Below, one piece after another: positions 49,592 to 58,395 of a DNA stretch of 64,000 nt; within the stretch, counting starts at the first letter, position 1, and each line of letters opens with the position of its first letter. Made by a program: the position numbers and the translations under genes. The stretch comes from Amycolatopsis oliviviridis (GTDB lineage: Bacteria > Actinomycetota > Actinomycetes > Mycobacteriales > Pseudonocardiaceae): positions 336,847 through 400,846 of the forward strand of contig NZ_BNAY01000009.1 of the NCBI RefSeq assembly GCF_014654365.1. Direction: 5' to 3'. The notes beneath the pieces were generated by a model. The model was given only the letters and a program-made list of their open reading frames with translations, was not told the DNA's origin and did no database searches.

Positions 49592-50986
49592 ATGTCAGCA
49601 CAGACTTTTGACGTGATCGTGATCGGAGGCGGCCCCGTCGGCGAGGTCGCCGCCGAGCGGGCGGCACGCGGCGGACTTCGGGTCGCCCTCGTCGAACACG
49701 AACGCTTCGGCGGCGAATGTTCTTACTGGGCCTGCATTCCGAGCAAGGCGCTGCTGCGGCCGGGGAACCTCCTCGCCGCCGCCAAACGCGTTCCCGGTGT
49801 CCCGGTCGGTGACGCGGTCGACCCGGCCGCGGTGTTCGCGCGCCGGGACTGGTTCACCGGCAAGGGAGATGACAGCGGACAGGTCAAGTGGGCCGAAGGC
49901 GTCGGGATCGTCCCGATCCGCGGGCACGGCCGGATCACCGGTGAGCGGGAGGTGACGGTCGACGGCGGAGACGTGCTGACCGCGCGGCAAGCCGTGATCG
50001 TCGCCACCGGCAGCGTCCCGCGGACGCCGTCGATCCCCGGACTGGACACCGTTTCCCCCTGGGGATCCCGGGAGGCGACCTCGGCGGAAGCGGTGCCGGG
50101 CCGTCTCGGCGTGCTCGGCGGCGGTGTCGTCGGCGTCGAAATGGCCCAGGCTTTCGCGACACTCGGCGCCGAAGTCCACTTGATCATCTCGGGCGAACGT
50201 CCCTTGCCCCGGCTGCCGGACTTCGCGGGCGACGCCGTCATCGCGGGACTCCGCGAAGCCGGGGTCACCGTGCACACCGGATCGGGTCTCGACTCCGTGT
50301 CCGCTGTGGACGGTGGTAAGGAATTGTCCCTGAAGGGTGGTGACCGGTTGATCGTCGACGAACTGCTCGTCGCCACCGGCCGCCGTCCCGCGACCGACGG
50401 ACTCGGCGTGGAGACGCTCGGGCTCGAAGCGGGCAAGCCGCTCACGACGGACGACAACGGCCGCGTGTCCGCTGTGGACGGTGACTGGCTGTTCGCAGTC
50501 GGGGACGTCACCGGCCGGGCACCGCTGACCCATCAGGGCAAGTACGCCGCCCGCGTCACCGGGGACGCGGTGGCCGCACAGGCGGCGGGCGAGCCGGTCG
50601 ACTCCTCCGCGTGGAGCGCGCACAGCGCCACCGCCGATCACCACGCCATCCCGCAGGTCGTCTTCACCGACCCGGAGGTCGCTTCGGTCGGGCTCGCCGG
50701 ACCGGAGGAGGGCAAGCCGCATCGCGTCGTCGACATCGACATCGCGGTCGCCGGTTCGTCACTGCACGCGGACGGTTACGCGGGCAAGGCGCGAATCGTC
50801 GTCGACACCGAACGCGGTGTGCTGGTCGGCGCGACCTTCGTCGGGCAGGACGTGTCCGAACTGCTGCACTCGGCGACGATCGCGATCGTGGGGGAAGTCC
50901 CGCTGTCGCGCCTGTGGCACGCGGTCCCGTCGTTCCCCACGATCAGCGAAGTATGGCTGCGCCTCTTGGAGGCGTACGGCCTTTAG
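49592..50986 (+). CDS. Pyridine nucleotide-disulfide oxidoreductase family flavoprotein (catalytic His replaced)
   Basis: 464 residues, FAD-dependent, class I disulfide reductase family. FAD loop DVIVIGGGPVGEVAAERAA, redox disulfide GGECSYWACIPSK (Cys43/Cys48), NAD(P) loop LGVLGGGVVGVEMAQAFA, and second FAD motif LFAVGDVTG are all present. Near the C-terminus the family has HPTxSE with the catalytic base His; here it is SFPTISEVW, so the His is replaced by Phe. The substrate may therefore not be a simple disulfide. ATG 49592 starts directly before the FAD loop. The stop codon TAG lies in the end of the inverted repeat at 50984-51150. Confidence 0.87.
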   Translation: MSAQTFDVIVIGGGPVGEVAAERAARGGLRVALVEHERFGGECSYWACIPSKALLRPGNLLAAAKRVPGVPVGDAVDPAAVFARRDWFTGKGDDSGQVKWAEGVGIVPIRGHGRITGEREVTVDGGDVLTARQAVIVATGSVPRTPSIPGLDTVSPWGSREATSAEAVPGRLGVLGGGVVGVEMAQAFATLGAEVHLIISGERPLPRLPDFAGDAVIAGLREAGVTVHTGSGLDSVSAVDGGKELSLKGGDRLIVDELLVATGRRPATDGLGVETLGLEAGKPLTTDDNGRVSAVDGDWLFAVGDVTGRAPLTHQGKYAARVTGDAVAAQAAGEPVDSSAWSAHSATADHHAIPQVVFTDPEVASVGLAGPEEGKPHRVVDIDIAVAGSSLHADGYAGKARIVVDTERGVLVGATFVGQDVSELLHSATIAIVGEVPLSRLWHAVPSFPTISEVWLRLLEAYGL

Positions 50987-51150
50987 GTCGTGTCCTGCGA
51001 GCCCTGTTCGCGGTCTTCGCGCCCAGGTGGTCCCTGACGGCACGGGCGGATGCGGCCGAGTACAACCCGGTACGAGGCCGATCCGCCCGCACCGTCAGGG
51101 AGCCACCTGGATCACGAAGCCCATCGAACAGACTCACAGGACACGACCTA
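50984..51150. mobile_element. 167-bp TA-flanked inverted repeat, MITE-like or structured RNA
   Basis: The arms TAGGTCGTGTCCTG(C/T)GAG ... read from both ends pair, with scattered mismatches, along the whole length. The centre is regular: CGGCC-GA-GTAC-AACCCG-GTAC-GA-GGCCG (51053-51080), with a tandem G.A internal loop and a 6-nt end loop. Both ends carry TA before GGTCGTGTCC, and the two convergent flanking genes have their TAG stops formed from TA plus the first G. TA duplication is typical of IS630/Tc1-type and some IS5-type elements. No transposase is present. It may be a miniature transposon or a large terminator hairpin. Confidence 0.65.
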
Positions 51151-52659
51151 ACCGTTCACAGGGAGTTCGAGGGCGGCCTTCGCGGCGCGAACCAGGCCGG
51201 GATCGTCCGGAGTGGACGGTCCCGGCACCCACACCACCTGGATCAGCCGGACCGCCTTCCCGTCCAGGCTGCTCTGGTAGGCGGCGCCCTCGAACACCGG
51301 GACGTCGCCCTGCCACTGATTGGTCTCGGTGGCGACGTCGAGGATGCCGCCACCGCCGGGATTGTCGGCCGCGGCCTTGAACGCCGTCGCCTGCTCGGTG
51401 TTCGGGAACTCCACGACGGCGATCGTGACCGCGGCGGCCCGGCCGTCGACGGAACTGGCGAAGCTGGCCCGTTTCACGGCGGAACAACTCGTCTGCTGAA
51501 GGCTTGATTGGACATCGCCGTACGCGTGCGACGCGCATTTCTGGTCCGCGGCCGACGCCCGCGAGGTGAATTGGATGTTCTCCACCGCGCTGCTGCTCGG
51601 CGGCGGGGGACTGGTGGCCGGGGTCGGCGGCGGGGGAGACTGCGTGGAAGCGGTGTCGTCCCCGCCCGAGGCCACGCTGATGGCGGCGATCAGCAGCACG
51701 ACGAGCAGACCGATCGCGGCGAGCGGGAGCCACTTCACCGTCTTGGACTGATGAGGCTTCTTCGGGGCAGACTCGGCGGGAGCGGGAGTGGGTGCCGCGG
51801 CGGCAGTGGCCGCTGGGGGCTGTGCCTGCCGGACCGGGGGAGCGGGTTTCGCGGCGACGGCCTGCCGAGGGGGCTGAGCCGGGGGCGCGGGCCGGGCGGG
51901 CGGCGCGGACTGCACGGGCTTGGCGGGTTCGACCGGAGGCGCGGGCGGAGCGGCGGGTTTCGCCGGTCTCTTCCCCTTTCCCGGATGCTGCACCGGAACC
52001 GTCGGGGCGATCGCGACGAGCGGGTTCTCGCGGACCACGGTCGGCTCGTCGTCGGAATAGGCGCTGAACCCTTCCCCGAGCAACATCTCCTCGGGCATCG
52101 GCGGCGCGTCCGGGGCGAGCGCGGCGATCAGGTCCCGCGCCTGCTGGACCGAGCGGGGACGGGCCGCGGTGGCCAGCGAGACCGTCGCGGCGAGCATCGT
52201 CGTCGCCGTCGGGTAGAGGACGCGGACCGAGCCGGCAAGGTCCGCGGGCGGCTGATCGACCGTCTCCACGTAGGGACCGACGGCGATGATCGTGCCGATC
52301 GGCCCGGCGCCGGGGGCGACGTCCGCGATCTTGTGCGTGCACGCGGCGGACAGCGAGAGCGCGTCGGTGGCCGGGTTGATCGAGGTGTCCCCGTGGACCA
52401 GCGGCCAGCCGTCGGCCTTCCACGGCCCGCCGAGCGGCGCCTCGAGTTTCAGCGCCGGGTCCGGCAGGTCGACGCCGATCACGATGAGGACGCCCTTCGG
52501 CATGACGACGACGGCTTCGACCGGCCGTCCCTCGACCGGGCTGGCGCCGACCAGGGCGATCCCGCCCACGACGTTGCTGCCCCGGCCGAGTGAAGCCAGC
52601 GCGGCGCGGACGTCCTCGGCCACCCGGGACGGCTGCTGAGCGAGGCGAACGAGTCGCAC
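51148..52659 (-). CDS. Membrane-anchored protein with proline-rich linker, unknown function
   Basis: About 503 residues. Residues 1-200 form a soluble alpha/beta domain not recognised with confidence (VVGGIALVGASPVEGRPVEA, then VLIVIGVDLPDPALKLEAPL). A Pro/Ala-rich linker of about 100 residues leads to one membrane helix (WLPLAAIGLLVVLLIAAISV), then a second Ser/Pro stretch and an external domain with two cysteines (DQKCAS, QTSCSA) and VEFPNTEQATAFKAAADN. GTG 52659 is chosen because GGGGAGGGG stands 5 nt before it. The TAG stop comes from the end of the inverted repeat, so the original C-terminus may have been longer. Confidence 0.75.
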   Translation of the reverse strand: MRLVRLAQQPSRVAEDVRAALASLGRGSNVVGGIALVGASPVEGRPVEAVVVMPKGVLIVIGVDLPDPALKLEAPLGGPWKADGWPLVHGDTSINPATDALSLSAACTHKIADVAPGAGPIGTIIAVGPYVETVDQPPADLAGSVRVLYPTATTMLAATVSLATAARPRSVQQARDLIAALAPDAPPMPEEMLLGEGFSAYSDDEPTVVRENPLVAIAPTVPVQHPGKGKRPAKPAAPPAPPVEPAKPVQSAPPARPAPPAQPPRQAVAAKPAPPVRQAQPPAATAAAAPTPAPAESAPKKPHQSKTVKWLPLAAIGLLVVLLIAAISVASGGDDTASTQSPPPPTPATSPPPPSSSAVENIQFTSRASAADQKCASHAYGDVQSSLQQTSCSAVKRASFASSVDGRAAAVTIAVVEFPNTEQATAFKAAADNPGGGGILDVATETNQWQGDVPVFEGAAYQSSLDGKAVRLIQVVWVPGPSTPDDPGLVRAAKAALELPVNG

Positions 52660-52853
52660 CGAACCCCTCCCCATCTCGTCGGTCTCGCTGCACAAAGTAG
52701 CGCCTCCATCCGGACTAACGGGAAGACACGTCGCAGGTAGGCGCGGTGATGTTGCTCCGAGAAGTTGTCATCGGCGTGAGCGCCGTCACTCACTCGGGTA
52801 TTACTCGTTGGTAGGTCGCAGCTCCTTTGTCCCCTGTCACCAGGAGAAACGTC

Positions 52854-54326
52854 ATGGCCGTATCTCGCCCTTGGCGTCGACGCGCCGCGCTCGTCGTCGC
52901 CCTGCTCGCCGTCCCGGTCGCGGGGATGGTCCCCGCGCAGGCCGCGGGACCGCTCGCACCTGTCGCCCCCGGACTGTCCCGCCTGCTCTCGGCCGTCACC
53001 GGCGCCACGGGGGTGACCGCGCTCGTGCACGCCGACGATGTCGCCACCGCCGAACGCGCCGCCCGCGGAGCCGGGCTCGCGAAGATCACCTCGTTCGGCA
53101 AGATCGGCGTCGTCGCCGTCCGGGGCACCGCCGATCAGGTGCGCGCGGTCCGCGGAGCCGAAGGCGTCACCTACGTCGAAGGCAACGAGAAGCTCAAGGC
53201 CCACGGCAGCGCCGGCACCACGGCGACCCGGAGCCTGCAGACCCAGGCGCAGCTCAAGGACGCGGCCGGCACGCCGGTGGACGGCAGGGGCGTGTCCGTC
53301 GCGATCATCGACACCGGCGTGGACCCGACGCATCCGGCCTTCAAGGGCGCCGACGGCAAGACGCGGGTGGTGCGCAGCCTCAAGAGCCTCTGTCTCGACG
53401 GTACGGCGACCAACTGCATCGTCGACGTCCCGACCGTCGTCGACACCGACACCCTCTCCCTCGGCGGCCACGGCACGCACGTCACCGGGATCGCCGCCGG
53501 GAACCAGCTGACGCTGACCGACGGCACCAAGGTCGGCGGCTCGGCACCGGGCTCGAAGATCGTCTCCGTCTCGACCGGGGCGGCGCTGCTCGTACTCGGC
53601 ACGGACGCGGCGCTGAACTGGGTGCTGGAGAACCACAAGGCGCCCTGCGGCGCGGGTGTCGCGGCGTCGGTGTGCCCGCCGATCAAGGTGACCAACAACT
53701 CCTACGGCCCCAGCGGTGGCGGCGTTTTCGACCCGAACTCGGCGACGGTGAAGCTGCAGCGCGCGCTCGCCGCGGAAGGCGTCGTCACGGTGTGGGCGAA
53801 CGGGAACGACGGCGGCGACGGTTCGGCGAACCTTTCCAACCCGCCGGGACAGGACCAGACGCCGGGCGTGCTCTCGGTGGCGTCGTTCAACGACCAGGGG
53901 ACCGGCACCCGCGACGGCACGGTGTCCGACTTCTCCTCGCGCGGCCTCCAGAGCAGCCAGTCGAGCTGGCCCGACGTTTCCGCGCCGGGGGAGAACATCC
54001 TCTCGTCCTGCCGCCCCACGCAGCCGATCTGCACTCAGGGCCTCCAGCCCAAGAACGGCCCGGGGCTGCTGGACCTGGCCACCTACAACGTGATCAGCGG
54101 GACCTCGATGGCGGCACCGCAGATCACCGGGATCGTCGCGCAGCTGTTCCAGGTCGCGCCGAACGCGAGCCCGGCGGACATCGAGGCGGCGATCAAGGGC
54201 ACGGCGTACAAGTTCGCGAACGGCTCGCCGTACGTGGCGGCCGGGCCGTACACGTCGAGCTTCGACAAGGGCACCGGCCTGGTGGACACCTTCGCCGCGG
54301 CGAAGTCCCTCGGCGCCCAGGGCTGA
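52854..54326 (+). CDS. Secreted subtilisin-like serine protease (S8)
   Basis: A 490-residue preproprotease. Signal peptide residues 1-31 (RRAALVVALLAVPVAGMVPA), propeptide to about residue 125, then an S8 domain with Asp153 (IIDTGVDPTHP), His206 (GHGTHVTGI) and Ser418 (SGTSMAAPQITGI). The domain is longer than that of the pair at 18485-21195 and of a different S8 branch. The ATG at 52854 follows CAGGAGA. A hairpin follows the stop by 21 bp. Confidence 0.94.
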   Translation: MAVSRPWRRRAALVVALLAVPVAGMVPAQAAGPLAPVAPGLSRLLSAVTGATGVTALVHADDVATAERAARGAGLAKITSFGKIGVVAVRGTADQVRAVRGAEGVTYVEGNEKLKAHGSAGTTATRSLQTQAQLKDAAGTPVDGRGVSVAIIDTGVDPTHPAFKGADGKTRVVRSLKSLCLDGTATNCIVDVPTVVDTDTLSLGGHGTHVTGIAAGNQLTLTDGTKVGGSAPGSKIVSVSTGAALLVLGTDAALNWVLENHKAPCGAGVAASVCPPIKVTNNSYGPSGGGVFDPNSATVKLQRALAAEGVVTVWANGNDGGDGSANLSNPPGQDQTPGVLSVASFNDQGTGTRDGTVSDFSSRGLQSSQSSWPDVSAPGENILSSCRPTQPICTQGLQPKNGPGLLDLATYNVISGTSMAAPQITGIVAQLFQVAPNASPADIEAAIKGTAYKFANGSPYVAAGPYTSSFDKGTGLVDTFAAAKSLGAQG

Positions 54327-54347
54327 TCCGGGTCGCTCTGGCCATAA

Positions 54348-54402
54348 GTCCGTGGAGGCCTCCTTCCCTGCTCTCACGGTAGGGAAGGAGGCCTTCACGG
54401 AC
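54348..54402. terminator. 55-nt inverted repeat downstream of the subtilisin gene (hairpin family A)
   Basis: GTCCGTGGAGGCCTCCTTCC ... GGAAGGAGGCCTTCACGGAC pair around an 11-nt loop with one G.T/mismatch. It starts 21 bp after the protease stop and is placed as its terminator. Confidence 0.8.
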
Positions 54403-54654
54403 CGGACGGCACAATTGCCGTCCCCGGGGTAACCCGGGTGACGGGATCTTTTCCCCGGCCCAGCGGAAGAAGGGGGCTTTCGCAGGAGTTCCGCGTCCCA
54501 ATCAGGTGCGACTTGTGGTGTTCATGTGGCCAAACAGCACAGTTGGGGTGCACAATGTGCTCACGCGTACCGGGAGGCGGCACGAGCCACCTGACCAGCA
54601 AAGCTCGCGAGGTCGTAGGGGAAGACGCCCCTCGTCGAGTAGCGGAGGTCAGCA
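54403..54654 (+). other. Leader region of the DUF3145 gene with two mutually exclusive hairpins
   Basis: No gene is supported in these 252 bp. GGACGGC-ACAATT-GCCGTCC (54404-54423) forms one hairpin. CCGTC-CCCGGG-GTAA-CCCGGG-T-GACGG (54418-54444) forms another with a GNRA tetraloop and single-base bulge. The two share 54418-54423, so only one can form at a time, as in attenuators and riboswitch switches. Other short G/C stems follow. No riboswitch class was identified. Confidence 0.4.
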
Positions 54655-55158
54655 GTGAGCACCCGTGGCAACACCCGTGGCGTGGTGTACGTCCACTCGT
54701 CGCCGTCTGCGGTGTGTCCGCACGTCGAGTGGGCTATTTCGGGCACCCTCGGTGCCCGAGTCGAGTTGAAGTGGACGGCGCAGCCCGCCAGTCCAGGACA
54801 GCTCCGCGCCGAATGTGGATGGCGTGCGCCTTCGGGCACCGGCGGAAAGCTGGCGTCCGCGCTCAAGGCGTGGCCGATGATCCGGTTCGAAGTCACCGAA
54901 GAGCCCAGTGCGGGGGTCGACGGGGAAAGGTTCTGTTTCGCTCCGGGCCTCGGCCTGTGGCACGGCAGGACCAGCGCCAACGGCGACATCGTCGTGGGCG
55001 AGGACCAGTTGCGCGCCCTCGTGAGCAAGGTCCGCACCGGTGAGTCCCTGGCGCACAAGCTCGACGAGCTCCTCGCCGCCAACTGGGACGAAGCGCTCGA
55101 ACCGTACCGGCACGCCGGTGACGGCGCCCCGGTCACCTGGCTGCACCAAGTCGGGTAG
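54655..55158 (+). CDS. DUF3145 family protein
   Basis: A 167-residue actinobacterial protein of unknown function. It begins with the family signature MSTRGNTRGVVYVHSSPSAV and CPHVEWAISGTLG, and ends with ALEPYRHAGDGAPVTWLHQV. GTG 54655 follows GCGGAGG. It has no signal peptide and no membrane segment. In streptomycetes, as I recall, a member of this family lies near the fab operon; here the fab operon is 3 kb away, which may be a remnant of that link. Confidence 0.92.
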   Translation: MSTRGNTRGVVYVHSSPSAVCPHVEWAISGTLGARVELKWTAQPASPGQLRAECGWRAPSGTGGKLASALKAWPMIRFEVTEEPSAGVDGERFCFAPGLGLWHGRTSANGDIVVGEDQLRALVSKVRTGESLAHKLDELLAANWDEALEPYRHAGDGAPVTWLHQVG

Positions 55159-55200
55159 ACGCCGGTGAGGACGGAAGAGGCGGGCGGCTAACCTTTCAGG

Positions 55201-55794
55201 GTGACCGCCCAGCCTCGCCCCCTCTCTCGCCAGCGGTGGCTGATCCCCGTCCTCGTGGTCGTGATCTCCCTGACCGTCGGCGTCGGGCTGCTGGCACGCG
55301 ATCTCTACCTCCGTCCGGAGGCCGCGCCCACCGAACCGCTCGTCAGTGATTCGCCGACGTCGGTCGCCCCGGGGGCGCAGCCCGGCTCGCAGGCCGTCGA
55401 GGTGACGCCCGACGTCTTCGCGCATCCTCAGTACCAGAACGTCCGGCAGGTGCTGCAGGGATATTTCGACTCCATCAACGATCGCGACTATCCGAAGTGG
55501 ACTTCGGTGGTCAGCCGCGAACGGGCCAAGACCAAGACCCCGGCCGAGTGGAAGAAGGACTATCAGTCCACTCGGGACGGCAGCATCCTCGTCTACCGCA
55601 TCGAGCCCGGCGCGCCGAACACGCTCCGGGTGCTCGTCGCCTTCACCAGCACCCAGGACGTCGAAGACGCCCCGGTGTATCTGCCGGAGGCGTGCATCCG
55701 CTGGCGGCTGGTGCTGCCGCTGCGGCTGGAGAGCGGTTCCTGGCGCGTAGACACCACCGACGGCGGTACGAACCCCGAACACGAAAGATGCTGA
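55201..55794 (+). CDS. Membrane-anchored hypothetical protein
   Basis: A 197-residue protein with a short basic N-terminus, a single helix (WLIPVLVVVISLTVGVGLLA) and an external domain. The latter has VFAHPQYQNVRQVLQGYFDS followed by INDRDYPKWTSVVSRE, resembling NTF2-like folds, and two cysteines (EACIRW and the last residue) that could form a disulfide. GTG 55201 lies 42 bp after the DUF3145 stop; the two may be co-transcribed. Confidence 0.78.
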   Translation: MTAQPRPLSRQRWLIPVLVVVISLTVGVGLLARDLYLRPEAAPTEPLVSDSPTSVAPGAQPGSQAVEVTPDVFAHPQYQNVRQVLQGYFDSINDRDYPKWTSVVSRERAKTKTPAEWKKDYQSTRDGSILVYRIEPGAPNTLRVLVAFTSTQDVEDAPVYLPEACIRWRLVLPLRLESGSWRVDTTDGGTNPEHERC

Positions 55795-55860
55795 AGTAAG
55801 GGGCGACATGGTCCCCCAGGCTGACGCGGGCGTGAGCCGGGGCCGAATAGAGTCGCGGGC

Positions 55861-58221
55861 ATGGCAATTGACCAGCCGGCCGTGCTGACCGACGCCTCGA
55901 GGGGGCTCAGCAGCGAAGAGGTCGCCCAGCGGGTGGCCGCGGGCCAGACCAACACGGTCTCGACGAAGACCAGCCGGACCACCGGCGAGATCATCCGCGC
56001 GAACGTCTTCACCCGGATCAACGCGATCTACGGGGTGCTGTTCCTGCTCATCCTGTCGACGGGGTACTTCATCGACGGGTTGTTCGGCGGTCTGATCATC
56101 GTCAACAGCGCGGTCGGCATCATCCAGGAACTCCGGGCGAAACGGACCCTGGAGCGGCTCGCCATCGTCGGACAGGCGAAACCGACCGTCCGCCGTGACG
56201 GGAAGAGCGCCGAGATCGCCCCGGAAGACGTCGTGCTCGGGGACCTCGTCGAGCTGGGGCCCGGCGACAAGATCGTCGTCGACGGGCCGGCGCTGACCGC
56301 CGACGCGCTGGAGGTCGACGAGTCGCTGCTGACCGGGGAATCCGATCCGGTGGTCAAGCAGCCCGGCGACAAGGTGCTTTCCGGCAGCTTCGTCGTCGCG
56401 GGCAGCGGCACCTACCGCGCGGACGTCATCGGCGACGAGTCCTACGCGGCGAAACTGGCCGCGGAGGCCAGCAAGTTCACCCTGGTGAAGTCGGAGCTGC
56501 GGCAGGGCATCGACAAGATCCTCAAGTTCATCACCTACCTGCTCATCCCGGCGGGCGCGCTGACCATCTACAACCAGCTCGCGGGCGACCAGGCGTGGCC
56601 GGACGCGCTGCGCGGCATGGTCGCGGCGCTCGTGCCGATGGTGCCCGAGGGCCTGGTGCTGATGACCAGCGTCGCGCTCGCGGTCGGCGTCATCCGGCTG
56701 GGCAAGCGCCAGTGCCTCGTGCAGGAACTCCCGGCGATCGAAGGCCTCGCCCGGGTCGACGTGGTGTGCGCGGACAAGACCGGCACGCTCACCGAGAACG
56801 CGATGCGGCTCTCCGAGGTCCGGGAGATCACGCCGGGCCACCCGGTGGACGACGTGCTGGCCGCGCTCGCCGCCGCGGATCCCCGCCCGAACGCGAGCCT
56901 GCAGGCGATCGCCGAGGCTTACCCGACCGATCCGGGCTGGCGGGTCACCACGACCATGCCGTTCTCTTCGGCGCGCAAGTGGAGCGGCGCGTCGTTCGGC
57001 GCAGACGGCGACTGGGTGCTCGGCGCGGCCGACGTCCTGCTGCCCGAGGGAGAGCACCGGGCGGAGGCCGAGAAGATCGGCTCACGCGGTCTGCGCGTCC
57101 TGCTGCTGGGCCGGGCCGAGCGGGCCGTCGACGCGGCGGAGGGCCCCGGCGACGTCCAGCCGGTCGCGCTCGTGGTGCTGGAGCAGAAGGTCCGTCCCGA
57201 CGCGAAGGACACTTTGGACTTCTTCGCGCACCAGGACGTCGCGGTCAAGGTCATCTCCGGCGACAACGCCATCTCCGTGGGCGCGGTCGCGGGCACCCTC
57301 GACCTGCCGGGCGCGGACAAGCCCGTCGACGCGCGGAAACTGCCGGAGGACGCCGAGAAGCTGGCCGACACCGTGGAGGAGCGCGCCGTCTTCGGCCGCG
57401 TGACGCCGCTGCAGAAACGCGCGATGGTCGGCGCGCTGCAGTCGAAGGGCCACACCGTCGCGATGACCGGGGACGGCGTGAACGACGTCCTCGCGCTGAA
57501 GGACGCGGACATCGGCGTCGCCATGGGCGCCGGCAGCCCGGCCACCCGCGCGGTCGCGCAGATCGTGCTGCTGGACGACAAGTTCGCCACCCTGCCGCAC
57601 GTCGTCGCCGAGGGGCGGCGGGTGATCGGCAACATCGAACGCGTCTCGAACCTGTTCCTCACCAAGACGGTCTACTCGGTACTGCTGGCGCTGATGGTCG
57701 GCATCGCGCAGGTGCCGTTCCCGTTCCTGCCGCGGCACATCACGATCACCGCCTGGTTCACGATCGGCCTGCCCGCCTTCGTGCTCTCGCTGGCGCCGAA
57801 CAACGAACGCGCCCGCACCGGCTTCGTCGGCAGGGTGATGCGGATGGCCGTGCCCGCCGGACTGGTCATCGCCACGGCGACCTTCGTGAGCTACCTGCTG
57901 GTGTACAAGGGATCCGGGCAGTCCGAACTGGACAAGATCCAGGCGGGGACGACCGCGCTGATCACGCTCATCACGATCGCGCTGTGGGTGCTCGGGATCG
58001 TCGCGCGGCCGTACCGGTGGTGGAAGATCCTGCTGATCGGCGGGATGGTCGTGCTGACGCTCGCGCTGTTCCTGATCCCGTTCACGCAGAAGTTCTTCGC
58101 GCTGGACCCGAGCGTGAGCGCGTACACGCTTTCGGCGTTCGCCTGTGCCGCTGTCGGGATCGTGCTGGTGGAGGCGGCCTGGTGGATCGGGCGGCATCTG
58201 GTGAAGCGCTCGGAGGCCTGA
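55861..58221 (+). CDS. Cation-transporting P-type ATPase (CtpE-like)
   Basis: A 786-residue P-type ATPase. The actuator domain has SLLTGESDPV, the phosphorylation site is DKTGTLTE (Asp305) and the hinge is MTGDGVNDVLALKDADIG. The ion-binding fourth helix reads ALVPMVPEGLVLMTSVALA, the PMVPEGL form found in the mycobacterial CtpE, a calcium transporter. About ten helices are predicted, four of them after the hinge. ATG 55861 gives a normal N-terminus. Calcium uptake is inferred from the CtpE likeness. Confidence 0.92.
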   Translation: MAIDQPAVLTDASRGLSSEEVAQRVAAGQTNTVSTKTSRTTGEIIRANVFTRINAIYGVLFLLILSTGYFIDGLFGGLIIVNSAVGIIQELRAKRTLERLAIVGQAKPTVRRDGKSAEIAPEDVVLGDLVELGPGDKIVVDGPALTADALEVDESLLTGESDPVVKQPGDKVLSGSFVVAGSGTYRADVIGDESYAAKLAAEASKFTLVKSELRQGIDKILKFITYLLIPAGALTIYNQLAGDQAWPDALRGMVAALVPMVPEGLVLMTSVALAVGVIRLGKRQCLVQELPAIEGLARVDVVCADKTGTLTENAMRLSEVREITPGHPVDDVLAALAAADPRPNASLQAIAEAYPTDPGWRVTTTMPFSSARKWSGASFGADGDWVLGAADVLLPEGEHRAEAEKIGSRGLRVLLLGRAERAVDAAEGPGDVQPVALVVLEQKVRPDAKDTLDFFAHQDVAVKVISGDNAISVGAVAGTLDLPGADKPVDARKLPEDAEKLADTVEERAVFGRVTPLQKRAMVGALQSKGHTVAMTGDGVNDVLALKDADIGVAMGAGSPATRAVAQIVLLDDKFATLPHVVAEGRRVIGNIERVSNLFLTKTVYSVLLALMVGIAQVPFPFLPRHITITAWFTIGLPAFVLSLAPNNERARTGFVGRVMRMAVPAGLVIATATFVSYLLVYKGSGQSELDKIQAGTTALITLITIALWVLGIVARPYRWWKILLIGGMVVLTLALFLIPFTQKFFALDPSVSAYTLSAFACAAVGIVLVEAAWWIGRHLVKRSEA

Positions 58222-58233
58222 CCCACTCCGGTT

Positions 58234-58290
58234 CTGCAATGAAGGGGCCTTTCATAGCAAAATTTGCTATGAAAGGCCCCTTCATTGCAG
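58234..58290. terminator. 57-nt perfect inverted repeat downstream of the P-type ATPase (hairpin family A)
   Basis: CTGCAATGAAGGGGCCTTTC ... GAAAGGCCCCTTCATTGCAG is a perfect palindrome centred on 58262, 12 bp after the ATPase stop. Its inner GCAAAATTTGC matches the centre of the palindrome at 521-573, so these two copies form one subfamily. Confidence 0.82.
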
Positions 58291-58320
58291 CTCATGGACC
58301 GCCCACGCCCCGGCCCGAAA

Positions 58321-58373
58321 TACGTGAAGGCCCCCTTCGCCGCGTCTAACGCAGTGAAGGGGGCCTTCACGTA
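58321..58373. terminator. 53-nt inverted repeat downstream of fabF (hairpin family A)
   Basis: TACGTGAAGGCCCCCTTC (58321-58338) pairs with GAAGGGGGCCTTCACGTA (58356-58373). It lies 22 bp beyond the fabF stop on the minus strand. With 58234-58290 it gives each of the two convergent genes its own hairpin. Confidence 0.82.
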
Positions 58374-58395
58374 CTTACGAACGAAACGAACAGCC

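Noticed and set aside
50984..51150. tRNA or attachment site at the large inverted repeat
   Set aside because: No cloverleaf, anticodon arm or CCA-like end; the element is a single long hairpin.
54403..54654. c-di-AMP (ydaO) riboswitch
   Set aside because: The GTAA-looped stem first suggested it, but the required conserved segments could not be matched by eye; kept only as a structured leader.
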